Assembly (NCBI GenBank): GCA_964482435.1
Contig: CAYZXL010000007.1
Location: forward strand, 1-64,000
DNA: 64,000 bases
Reading direction: 5' to 3'
Source: CAYZXL01 sp964482435
Lineage (GTDB): Bacteria > Auribacterota > JABMQX01
Under the pieces are notes generated by a model that did no database searches, was not told the DNA's origin, and saw only the letters and a program-made list of their open reading frames with translations. Made by a program: the position numbers and the translations under genes. How positions within the stretch are numbered: position 1 is the first letter of the stretch; each line of letters opens with the position of its first letter. Shown here one piece after another: positions 44,217 to 52,289 of this stretch.

Positions 44217-45635
44217 CTACGCCGTAGCCGACAGCTTTTCCTCAGTTTTCCGTTTTCCGAAAATCGGGCCGAAGCTTTCCCGTTCGAGGTCCTCGAAGAA
44301 CATTGCTCGACCCAGTTCGCCCCGCAATCTTCTGATCTCCCTCAATCCCATTGCGCCGAGGACCTCCAGGAGTTGGCTTCTCCACGCCCCCATCAGATTC
44401 ATCAAGCGTTGCGTGGCATATCCTATGTCAACCCGGTCGAGGTCCACCGGGCACGATAAGCGGTTCAAGCACGAGCCGCAGATTCGGCACTCCAGCGCTA
44501 TCGCGATGGGCATGTCAATCGCGACAACGTCCGCCCCGCAGATGATTTCTTTTGCCAAATGTTCCGCCAGCGCAACCCCTCCGGAAGCAATCAGCGTGAC
44601 CTCATCACGCACCTTTGCCTCGACAAGAGCCAGGTGGACTTCGCGCGTCGCCCGGCTGATATGTCGCGGGCGGTTCTCTTCCCATTCCTGCCCGGCGGCG
44701 TCCGCGTAGAAATGCATGACTTCCACGCCCATGCGCGTCAGTTCGAGCGCTCTCTGAGCCGAGCGCCGGTTGAGCTTCGCCCTGACCCCGACGACAAGCG
44801 ACGGATTCAACTTCTTGAGCGCCGCAATCCTCTCGACGATGTCCTCGGCATAAGACACCTCGACCATCCGCGCCTTTCGCAGCCAGCGGTCGTCGGGCTG
44901 AACGCTTCCGTCATACAGCGGAACGATAACCTCCGCGAATCTCTCAAAAGAGCCGGTCAACTTCTCCGACGGAACGATAGCGAGATTCCCCATCCGCTGA
45001 GCCGCGCTCGCCGAAGTCAGAGCCACGGATTCGGGCACGTTCAGGTGCCGCACAGCGTCGAAAACCACCGGCACCGGAATCTCGATCAATGGGGGAGGAT
45101 CGTCTGCCACTTCGCCGCTTCCGTCAAAATCCAACCGATGAAACTTCCTCCCAACGTCCACCGCCGTGCTGATGTATTCTCGCCCGTGAATGCCGTCGCG
45201 CGTCGGTCGGACAATCTCCGACATATCCGTCCACATCGAGTCAAAACCCTGTCCGACAAATCGCCCGCCATATCCCGCCCCGGATACCGGAATCTTCCCC
45301 GTCTCCGCCTGATACCACGTCGTCGAGATGACGTCCGGCCCCCACGTCTCATCTCCGAGAGCCGCGAACTCCGGATTGACCTTCCTCGACAAAAGCCCCT
45401 TGGTGCAACTCTGCACGCACGACAGGCAGTTCTTGCACTCGTAAAGATAGTCCACATACCCCTCGATTTTCCGGAGGCGGCTGTCCTCGTCCTTGTAGCA
45501 GTCGTAGATGCACTCCCGCTTTACGCAGTTATGGCACGCGGAACAGTCTTCCCTTCGGTCAACGATTCCGTACTTTCCTATCCGCCGGAATCGCGGAGGC
45601 GCCGGTCGAGTCGGTATGTGATATTTCTTTGGCAC
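44217..45635 (-). CDS. Divergent FMN glutamate-synthase-like ferredoxin protein
   Basis: A 472-residue paralogue of the preceding gene. N-terminal Cys clusters (CSACHNCVKRECIYDCYKD and CKNCLSCVQSCTKG) suggest two Fe-S sites. The barrel shows VTLIASGGVALAEHLAKEII and GADVVAIDMPIAIALECRIC, but the GGGMSFGSVS motif is replaced by 'VALTSASAAQRMGN', and the 'DGSYGGTGAAP' motif is not seen. It may have lost 2-oxoglutarate amination and now act in electron transfer or on another substrate. GTG start at 45635 (AGGA upstream); the stop lies 4 bases before the next gene. Confidence 0.8.
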   Translation of the reverse strand: MPKKYHIPTRPAPPRFRRIGKYGIVDRREDCSACHNCVKRECIYDCYKDEDSRLRKIEGYVDYLYECKNCLSCVQSCTKGLLSRKVNPEFAALGDETWGPDVISTTWYQAETGKIPVSGAGYGGRFVGQGFDSMWTDMSEIVRPTRDGIHGREYISTAVDVGRKFHRLDFDGSGEVADDPPPLIEIPVPVVFDAVRHLNVPESVALTSASAAQRMGNLAIVPSEKLTGSFERFAEVIVPLYDGSVQPDDRWLRKARMVEVSYAEDIVERIAALKKLNPSLVVGVRAKLNRRSAQRALELTRMGVEVMHFYADAAGQEWEENRPRHISRATREVHLALVEAKVRDEVTLIASGGVALAEHLAKEIICGADVVAIDMPIAIALECRICGSCLNRLSCPVDLDRVDIGYATQRLMNLMGAWRSQLLEVLGAMGLREIRRLRGELGRAMFFEDLERESFGPIFGKRKTEEKLSATA

Positions 45636-45757
45636 CGTCTTTTTTCCTCGTCTTCTGTTCTAAGAAATTGACGCGAGCATCCGTTCTGCAACGCACGCCC
45701 AAATCCGGAAGTTCCCTCGACGAGCGGCACGGCATTTCGCAGCGGGAACGGCCGCTC

Positions 45758-46654
45758 CTACGGCGTGCTTATCGGCAACGCATCCAGAAGTTCGGGAACG
45801 GACTCGTCCCTTCCCCTTGCCCAGACGTGAAATCCTCGGATGCCATCGAGCGATTTGACTTGCTCAGCGCTCTCGACGGCGACCGCCAGACCCTCCCGCC
45901 GTGCATCGCCCGCGTGAGCGAGCCGCTCGATGATGCCTTCCGGGATATTCATCCCGCGATACTTCTCATTGAGCGATTTGGCCTCGTCGGCCGATCCAAG
46001 CCACATCACTCCAGCGATGAGGCAAACCTTCTCGGGAACACCCTTTTGTCGCAAAAGCTCCAGCCACTCGCGGAACCGACCCACGTCAAACACCGGCTCC
46101 GTAATGATGAAATCCGCTCCGGCTCTGACTTTCTTCTGCGTCCGCAAGGCTCTCAAGTCAAGGGGCCCCGCGAACGGATTCGCTGCTCCGCCGATACAGA
46201 TCGGGACAGGTGCTTCCATCTTCTGCCCGCCCGCGAAAGCGCCCTCCTCCCGCATCGCCCGAAAAATCCGTATCGCCTGAATGGAATCCACGTCGTAAAC
46301 GCCGCGAGCCTGCCTCTCCGCCGTGAGACCCTGATGATGGCCCGACACAACAAGGAAGTCGGTGATCCCCAGGGAAACTCCGCCCACAACCGCCGACTGC
46401 AGCGCAATCCGGTTCATGTCGCGAGTCAGCAAAGTAACGACCGGCTCCACACCCGCTGATTTCACGTGCAGCGACGCCGCCAGGCTGCTCATGTGGACGC
46501 CGTCAACGTTCTCCTCCAGGACGACCGCGTGAACCTTCCCCTTCAAAGCCGACGCAATTTCCTTGATTCTCCGGGGGTCGGCGCCGCACGGGGCGCTTAC
46601 CTCCGCCGTGATAACTCGCCGACCCGCTTTTATCGCTTCGGACAGTGCAGTCAT
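45758..46654 (-). CDS. metF: Methylenetetrahydrofolate reductase MetF
   Basis: A 298-residue flavin-dependent MTHFR barrel: ITAEVSAPCGADP (N-terminal catalytic Glu region), 'VVTLLTRDMNR', 'DFLVVSGHHQGL' and 'GADFIITEPVFDVGRFREWL'. It catalyses 5,10-methylene-THF to 5-methyl-THF, or the reverse. Shorter than the MetF-MetV pair found in one reading frame in some species; MetV is encoded at the far end of the cluster. Element B ends only 20 bases before its ATG, so its native promoter or the link to mvhD2 may have been changed. Confidence 0.92.
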   Translation of the reverse strand: MTALSEAIKAGRRVITAEVSAPCGADPRRIKEIASALKGKVHAVVLEENVDGVHMSSLAASLHVKSAGVEPVVTLLTRDMNRIALQSAVVGGVSLGITDFLVVSGHHQGLTAERQARGVYDVDSIQAIRIFRAMREEGAFAGGQKMEAPVPICIGGAANPFAGPLDLRALRTQKKVRAGADFIITEPVFDVGRFREWLELLRQKGVPEKVCLIAGVMWLGSADEAKSLNEKYRGMNIPEGIIERLAHAGDARREGLAVAVESAEQVKSLDGIRGFHVWARGRDESVPELLDALPISTP

Positions 46655-46673
46655 GGAGTATGTATCTTTTCCC

Positions 46674-46950
46674 TAAGTGTTCTCATTCATAAATACTGTG
46701 ACGTGTTTTTCTGCGACACGATAAACAAGATGCACAGGATTCTGTGAATCCTGTACGTCCCGTTTTCAATTTTATGAGTTCAGGTCGTGGGATAACGATG
46801 TTTCGGCGCGCCGAGGGCGCCAATGGCGGGGCAGCTTCGTGCGCTCCCTTTCAAATCCTGTGCATCCTGTAAATCTTGTCGAAAGTATCCTCGCCTTTCG
46901 CCCCGCCTTCGGCGGGGATATGTCGCCGTATTTGTGACTTGACGTACTAA
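46674..46950. mobile_element. MITE-like element B (277 bp)
   Basis: Terminal inverted repeats TAAGTGT...CATAAATACTGTGACGT (from 46674) and, on the other strand, TTAGTAC...CACAAATACGGCGACAT (from 46950). It is the sister of element A, aligning over its whole length with local insertions such as GCCCCGCCTTCGGCGGG. Interior ACAGGATT/AATCCTGT segments form an extra hairpin. It fills the gap between mvhD2 and metF, and the mvhD2 stop codon lies in its last bases. Confidence 0.75.
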
Positions 46951-47381
46951 GCTCTTTCTGCCCTCTTGTGCGTCTTCAGCTCGCTCGGTCCCAAAGCCCG
47001 CGAAGCCGACAGAAATTCTCCGACGAGTTCCCGGGCGCGTTGCTCATCCAGCGGCTCTCGAAGGTAAAGAAACAGTCTTTCTCCTCTCATCCCGATTTCC
47101 TCCAGAATCCCGCGGACAAACCCCACACGCTTCTGCGCGCGAAGGTTGCCATCCATCGTTTTGCACTTGCCGATGGCGCAGCCGATCACGCAAACGGCAT
47201 CGCAGCCGCCCTCGAACGCCTTCAAGAGATACCGCGGGTCAATCTTCCCGAGGCACGGCACCTTCTCGACCTCCTCGGGATGGGACAATCCGAAATCAGG
47301 CAGCCGCTTCCCACCGAAAGGCCACGAAACGGCATTCTGGCAGACAAAAACCTTTAGCTGCAAATCTTCCTTCTGAAGCAA
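46947..47381 (-). CDS. MvhD-like electron-transfer subunit, second copy
   Basis: A 144-residue paralogue of the protein at 34852-35283. VPCLGKIDPRYLLKAFEGG and GCAIGKCKTMDGNLRAQKRV are conserved, but the N-terminal CCxxC motif is reduced to one cysteine (VFVCQNAVSWPF). Cluster binding may therefore differ. The C-terminus (HKRAERA) ends at the border of element B, so the last residues may be altered. First gene of the cluster; a separate promoter in 47382-47506 is expected but not clearly visible. Confidence 0.82.
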   Translation of the reverse strand: MLQKEDLQLKVFVCQNAVSWPFGGKRLPDFGLSHPEEVEKVPCLGKIDPRYLLKAFEGGCDAVCVIGCAIGKCKTMDGNLRAQKRVGFVRGILEEIGMRGERLFLYLREPLDEQRARELVGEFLSASRALGPSELKTHKRAERA

Positions 47382-47506
47382 CTGTTACCTTCTCTCCTCG
47401 CTGACTGCGAGCCGCACGCAGAAAGGTAAACGAATGGACTGGAGAGGAATCGAGACGTTGTTCCAATTGACCGCTGTAATGTAAAGAATGCGTATGGGGA
47501 AGTCAA

Positions 47507-49192
47507 TCAATCCAGATGGAATTTGTTCGTTATCGGCATTCGTCTGTCCTTGCCGAAAGCCTTTGGAGTGATTTTTATCCCGGGGGGAGCTTGCCGCCGC
47601 TTGTATTCATTCTTATCAACCATCTCGATGACCCGATGCACTACCGCCGGATCGAGCTCTTCTGCGATGATTTCGGGCGCCGACCTGTCGTTTTCAATGT
47701 AAGCTTCCAGAACACGGTCGAGCAACGGATATGGCGGAAGAGAATCCTCGTCCTTCTGATTCGGTTTAAGCTCCGCCGTCGGGGCGCGCTCGAAGATGCT
47801 TTGCGGGATGATTTCTCGGCGGGCCTTTTCGTTCACCAGCCGAGCCAGTTCATAGACCAGCGTCTTATAGACGTCTTTCAGAACTGCAAACCCCCCAGCC
47901 GTATCTCCGTATAGCGTGCAATACCCGACACTCGTCTCGCTCTTGTTCCCCGTCGTCAAGACCAGATGACCGAATTTGTTCGAGAAAGCCATTAAGATGT
48001 TTCCTCGAATCCTCGCCTGGATATTCTCTTCCGTGATGTCAGGCTTTCGATCCTCGAAGAAAGGTCCCAGCTCCTCGAGATAAGCCCGATGAACGATGCT
48101 AATTGGAACGCGCAAAAGCCGAATCGCAAGATTCTCCGCGAGAATACGTGCGTCTCGCTGCGTCTCCTCCGACGAGAAAGGCGACGGCATCGTCAGGGCT
48201 TCCACTTTCTCACTCCCAAGCGCATCAACCGCGATGCACGCCGTCAGAGCCGAGTCAATCCCGCCGCTCAAACCGAGAATCGCTTTTGAGAATCCGTTTT
48301 TCTCCACGTAGTCTTTCAATCCGAGCACAAGAGCGCCATAAACCTCCTCGACAGCAGACATCTCCCTTCCCGTCGGGGAAGGGATCGGAGGTTTCGGCAA
48401 TTCCGCTGGCGGAGCGCCGAGCCTGACCACCGCCCGATTCTCTTTTTTGCGCCTGCCGGGGACATTCAAATCATAAAGCACAATGTCCTCTACAAACCTC
48501 TTCCCTCGAGCGACAACCCGCCCGTCCGGCGAAACCACCATGCACCCACCGTCGAACACCAGCTCGTCTTGCCCGCCGACGAGATTCGCATAAAACACGT
48601 GGACCGCGTTTTCGCCCGCCCTCTCCCGCAGCATCTCCTCCCGCAACCTCATTTTCCCCCTGTGGTACGGCGAAGCCGAAAGATTGACGATGACCTCAGC
48701 ACCCCCGCCGGCATAGGCGCGGCACGGCCCAGCCGCCTCCCAGATGTCCTCGCAAATTGTGATCCCGAAAATGACCGATCTGTATTCCAGAAACGCCGGC
48801 TGCATCCCCGGCTCAAAATACCTTTTCTCGTCGAAAACTCCGTAGTTCGGGAGCAACATCTTGTGGTAAATCGCCCGGACGCGCCCGCCGCTCAAAACCG
48901 CCGCTGAGCTATGAATCCGCCCGTTCTCCCGGCTCGGATAGCCGACAATCACCGTCGGGAAACTCAGACGCCCGGCCAGCTCCCGCAAGGCCTCCGAATT
49001 CCTCTCGATGAAATACGGTTTGAGCAGCAGGTCTTCCGGCGGATACCCGCACAACGCCAGTTCCGGCAAGACCACGATTTCCGCCCCTGCGTCGCGAGCT
49101 TTCCCCGCGAACGTCAGTATCTTCTCGCGGTTGCCCGGCAAATCGCCAACCGTGCTGTTGATTTGTGCCAAAGCTATCCTGATTGCAGCCAT
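47507..49192 (-). CDS. nadE: Glutamine-dependent NAD+ synthetase
   Basis: A 561-residue two-domain enzyme converting deamido-NAD to NAD with glutamine and ATP. The N-terminal nitrilase domain has Glu44 (LPELALCGY), Lys111 (YHKMLLP) and Cys147 (TICEDIW). The C-terminal ATP-pyrophosphatase domain has the loop LGLSGGIDSALT and ends ITPKAFGKDRRMPITNKF. Complete. 12 bases downstream of the class-I amidotransferase gene and probably in its operon. Confidence 0.96.
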   Translation of the reverse strand: MAAIRIALAQINSTVGDLPGNREKILTFAGKARDAGAEIVVLPELALCGYPPEDLLLKPYFIERNSEALRELAGRLSFPTVIVGYPSRENGRIHSSAAVLSGGRVRAIYHKMLLPNYGVFDEKRYFEPGMQPAFLEYRSVIFGITICEDIWEAAGPCRAYAGGGAEVIVNLSASPYHRGKMRLREEMLRERAGENAVHVFYANLVGGQDELVFDGGCMVVSPDGRVVARGKRFVEDIVLYDLNVPGRRKKENRAVVRLGAPPAELPKPPIPSPTGREMSAVEEVYGALVLGLKDYVEKNGFSKAILGLSGGIDSALTACIAVDALGSEKVEALTMPSPFSSEETQRDARILAENLAIRLLRVPISIVHRAYLEELGPFFEDRKPDITEENIQARIRGNILMAFSNKFGHLVLTTGNKSETSVGYCTLYGDTAGGFAVLKDVYKTLVYELARLVNEKARREIIPQSIFERAPTAELKPNQKDEDSLPPYPLLDRVLEAYIENDRSAPEIIAEELDPAVVHRVIEMVDKNEYKRRQAPPGIKITPKAFGKDRRMPITNKFHLD

Positions 49193-49204
49193 CTCACTTC
49201 CCGC

Positions 49205-49942
49205 CTACCTCAGAAAGAAGTTATCGAAAAGGACGTTCGCCTGCCTGTGATAGGCGTCTGCAATTTTCTTATATTCCGAGAGGATGCCTTCTCGGAGGCG
49301 ATTTTCCGGCTCATACGTGTCGAACCAGTCACCAATCATAGCACCATCCGCCTCGACGTGAAACTGAAGCGCATAGACGTTTTTTTCGTGGCGGAAAGCC
49401 TGATTTCTGCACGTCTCCGACCGCCCCAGAAGGACTGCTCCCCGAGGGATATCAAACGTATCCTCGTGCCATTGGAAGACTCGAAGCTCCTTTCCCGCCC
49501 CTCGGAAAAGGGGGTCCTTCTGTCCCTGCTTTGTCAACTGCACGTTATACCACCCCAGTTCCCCCGGCCGCACGCCCTTTGTTGGGTGACTCTGCCGCCC
49601 GACGGGCGCAAGAGGCGCTTTCACGACCTTCGCACCAAGGACCTTCGCACCAAGGACCTTCGCAATCAACTGTGCTCCCAGGCAAATCCCCAGGGTCGGG
49701 ACGTCCTTCAAAATCGCTTCCTCTATGAGACGAGATTCCGTGCCCAGGAAAGGGAACCTACCTTCGTCGTGGACGCTCATCGAGCCGCCCAGGACAATGA
49801 GGTGGGAGACCCCGTCGAGATTGGGAGCGACTCCGGTTCCCTCGAAAAGTCGCGCCGTTCTGAACGCAAGGTCATGGGAGGAGAGGTACGATGCAATCGT
49901 TCCCGGTCCCTCGCACGCGACATTTTGCAGAATCAGGACCAT
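49205..49942 (-). CDS. Class-I glutamine amidotransferase-like protein
   Basis: A 245-residue protein related to the GMP synthase amidotransferase domain. It has VLGGSMSVHDE, nucleophile elbow GICLGAQLIAKVLG and the His-Glu end FQWHEDTFDIP / ALQFHVEAD. Stand-alone members may hydrolyse glutamine or gamma-glutamyl compounds. An exact 15-base tandem duplication just after the nucleophile inserts AKVLG twice. It overlaps the asnB 3' end by 10 bases and lies in an operon with nadE, which fits amide-nitrogen chemistry; the substrate is unknown. Confidence 0.85.
   Translation of the reverse strand: MVLILQNVACEGPGTIASYLSSHDLAFRTARLFEGTGVAPNLDGVSHLIVLGGSMSVHDEGRFPFLGTESRLIEEAILKDVPTLGICLGAQLIAKVLGAKVLGAKVVKAPLAPVGRQSHPTKGVRPGELGWYNVQLTKQGQKDPLFRGAGKELRVFQWHEDTFDIPRGAVLLGRSETCRNQAFRHEKNVYALQFHVEADGAMIGDWFDTYEPENRLREGILSEYKKIADAYHRQANVLFDNFFLR
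49631..49660. repeat. 15-base tandem duplication inside the amidotransferase gene
   Basis: CGCACCAAGGACCTT occurs twice head-to-tail (49631-49645, 49646-49660). In frame it encodes two copies of the AKVLG unit next to the nucleophile elbow. The copies are identical, so the event looks recent. Confidence 0.9.
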
Positions 49943-51936
49943 TGCTCTCCTTTCTCAAGCCCGCCGAATGAAGAAAAACTAATCCCGTCGGGGTCAACGT
50001 CTTGGACAGGCGCCCGGCCGAAAAAAAACTCGTCCAGCAGTTGCACGGATAGGACAAGAGCCAGTGCCATGTTCTCCACCTCGCTGACAAAAGCGCCCGG
50101 ACGCTTGCACTTTTCGACGAGGTGCAAGACGCCGTCGGGATCAAAATATCCTTTCTTACGAACAGCCTCCTCAGTGAGGAGGGTTTCCACGTAGTCGGGC
50201 GCGCCGGCGCAAAAGAAGCTGCGATGGATGGGAGCCCTGTAGGGCTGTTTGGGTCTGTGGATGACTTCCGCCGGCAGTTCATCCTCAAAGGCGATCTTCA
50301 AGAGGTACTTTTCATTGAGTCCGCGTAGCTTGTATTGCGGAGGAAGCCGCGTACAGAACTCCATGACCCTGTAATCCAGAAAGGGGAATCGCCCCTCCAC
50401 GCTGTTGGCCATGGCGACGCGGTCTCCCTGCGAAGACAGAAGGTAAGCTGACAGGAAGGTCTTGACCTCGATGTACTGGGCTTTGTGAAGGAGGTGCCAT
50501 TTTTCGAAGCCGACTGGCAATTGTTCGACAAATTTCTGAATCGGGTCGTGGTCACGAATTCTGTCCTGCAATTCGCTAGCAAGGAAACTCCGAATCCGGG
50601 AGGTGTTCCTCCACCGGATCAAGTGGGAGTAGTACGGCAAGTGGGTTTCGGTAAGCCCCTGCCTGAAGAACAACTGGAAATGCGACCGCTTCCCTCCGGA
50701 GGGGGTTTCGAGGTACGGATAGAGCCGCTGCAAAAGCTGAGGCGCGAGGCTGCTGGAGGGATTTCTCGCCCATAAAGCGCGTATCTTCGCCTCCTTGAAA
50801 ATGTCGTACCCGCCGAGAAACTCGTCGGCTCCTTCTCCGGTTAAGACGACCTTGAAGCCGTTTTCTCTCACCAACCGGGATAGAAGGATGAGAGGAGCGG
50901 GGGCGGTTCTCAACAGGGGCTTCTCGGCGAACCAGATGACCTGAGGGAAAGCCTCGGCGATGGCTTTGTTGGTGCACAGCGTTTCTTGGTGCTCGGTTCC
51001 GAGGTGGGAAACCACCTTCCTCTGGTATGAGCTTTCGTCGAAGACCCTGTCCTGGAAGCTTATGGAGAAAGTCCTCAAGGGGGTGTCCGTGAATCGTTTT
51101 ACAATCGCCGTTATAGTGGATGAATCGAGTCCTCCGCTGAGGTACGCCCCCACCGGAACGTCGGCGCGAAGACGGATCCTGCTCGCGTCAACAAGCAGAC
51201 TGCGGAACTCTTCCTTGCAGGATTCCAGGGACCTTTTGCCTTCCGGGGCGGGGTCCTGGAACGTGATGTCCCAGAATTTTCTTCCCTGAAAGGCTTGGTC
51301 TCTCGCCCGATAAGTGAGGAAACAGCCCGGCTCAAGCTCTTCTATTCCCTCGAAGGAAGTCCGCGGCGCCTGTGGGGACCAGAAGGTCAGGGTTTCATTG
51401 AGCGCGAGGAGGTCCAGCCGGGTCTGAAAACCGGGGAGCAAAAAAAGCGATTTCATCTCGGAGGCGAAGGCCAGCAACTGGGCAGAACGGTGGTAGTACA
51501 GGGGTCGGATTCCTATCCTGTCTCTGGCGAGGAATAGCTGGCATTCTTTCCTGTCCCAGATGGCTAAGGCAAATTGGCCGTTGACCCTCTGTAAGCATTC
51601 GGGGCCGTATTCCTCGTAGGCGTGAAGGAAAACCTCCGTGTCGGAGCGGGTGTAAAAGCGGTGCCCTCTTGTTAGAAGGTCTTCGCGCAGCTCAAGGTAA
51701 TTGAAGACTTCTCCGTTATAGACAATCCACAGGCGCCGGTCCTCATTGTGAATCGGCTGGCTGCCGGTCGAAAGGTCTATGATGCTCAGCCTGGCATGTC
51801 CCAGGCTCGCCCATTCATCCTCGAAGAGTCCGTACTCGTCCGGTCCCCGATGGCGCAGCCGGAGCACCATCCGCTTGAGTGTCCGGGTGGGGCGCAGCGC
51901 GACATCTGGGGTGATGATTCCGCAAATCCCACACAA
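49933..51936 (-). CDS. asnB: Asparagine synthetase B-type, glutamine-hydrolysing
   Basis: A 667-residue enzyme: N-terminal Ntn glutaminase domain with Cys2 (CGICGII), RHRGPDE, YNGEVFNY and DTEVFLHAYEEYG. The C-terminal synthetase domain has SGGLDSST (PP-loop) and TGEGADEFLGGYDIF. It makes asparagine or amidates another carboxylate, as in AsnB-like enzymes of surface polysaccharide loci. The start is TTG 51936 with GGAGG 9 bases upstream, placing Cys at residue 2 as required; an ATG within the spacer is out of frame. Overlaps the amidotransferase gene. Confidence 0.94.
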   Translation of the reverse strand: MCGICGIITPDVALRPTRTLKRMVLRLRHRGPDEYGLFEDEWASLGHARLSIIDLSTGSQPIHNEDRRLWIVYNGEVFNYLELREDLLTRGHRFYTRSDTEVFLHAYEEYGPECLQRVNGQFALAIWDRKECQLFLARDRIGIRPLYYHRSAQLLAFASEMKSLFLLPGFQTRLDLLALNETLTFWSPQAPRTSFEGIEELEPGCFLTYRARDQAFQGRKFWDITFQDPAPEGKRSLESCKEEFRSLLVDASRIRLRADVPVGAYLSGGLDSSTITAIVKRFTDTPLRTFSISFQDRVFDESSYQRKVVSHLGTEHQETLCTNKAIAEAFPQVIWFAEKPLLRTAPAPLILLSRLVRENGFKVVLTGEGADEFLGGYDIFKEAKIRALWARNPSSSLAPQLLQRLYPYLETPSGGKRSHFQLFFRQGLTETHLPYYSHLIRWRNTSRIRSFLASELQDRIRDHDPIQKFVEQLPVGFEKWHLLHKAQYIEVKTFLSAYLLSSQGDRVAMANSVEGRFPFLDYRVMEFCTRLPPQYKLRGLNEKYLLKIAFEDELPAEVIHRPKQPYRAPIHRSFFCAGAPDYVETLLTEEAVRKKGYFDPDGVLHLVEKCKRPGAFVSEVENMALALVLSVQLLDEFFFGRAPVQDVDPDGISFSSFGGLEKGEQWS

Positions 51937-52289
51937 GGGTCATATCCTCCGCTGGAATACAATACATCGTGCCGCAAGCTCCCCACGCGGTCCTCTTGAG
52001 CCGTCGTGCAGCCAGCTCATTTGCTTTCGCCCGGCGTGGAGAACCTTCGCCTGTTCGCACGGGAAACGGCGGGCCCATGGGTTGCTCGTCCCGCATCCCC
52101 ATGGGCCACCCACCACAAAGACGGCTTACAGTGACACTCGCCAGTCCCGCTATCCTGACACCGCCTGCCGCTTTCCCGGGACAGGTGTTTCACCGCCGGA
52201 GGGGAGTGTGAAGCCCAACTACAAGCGCCAACACCTCACGCGGCCCCTCCAGAAATCCGGATTTCGAGTTGTTCTGGACCTTTCTCCGG
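51937..52289. other. 353-base gap between glnA and asnB
   Basis: No gene seen on either strand. It contains GGCCCATGGG/CCCATGGGCC (about 52072 and 52098), an inverted pair that could form a stem on the transcripts, and must hold the asnB promoter. No clear promoter hexamers found. Confidence 0.45.

Noticed and set aside
42704..44227. 507-codon plus-strand frame opposite the FMN glutamate synthase subunit
   Set aside because: The opposite strand encodes a clear FMN/Fe-S protein with family motifs; this frame has none.
48911..50194. 427-codon plus-strand frame across nadE and the amidotransferase
   Set aside because: Crosses three real genes on the other strand and lacks any family pattern.
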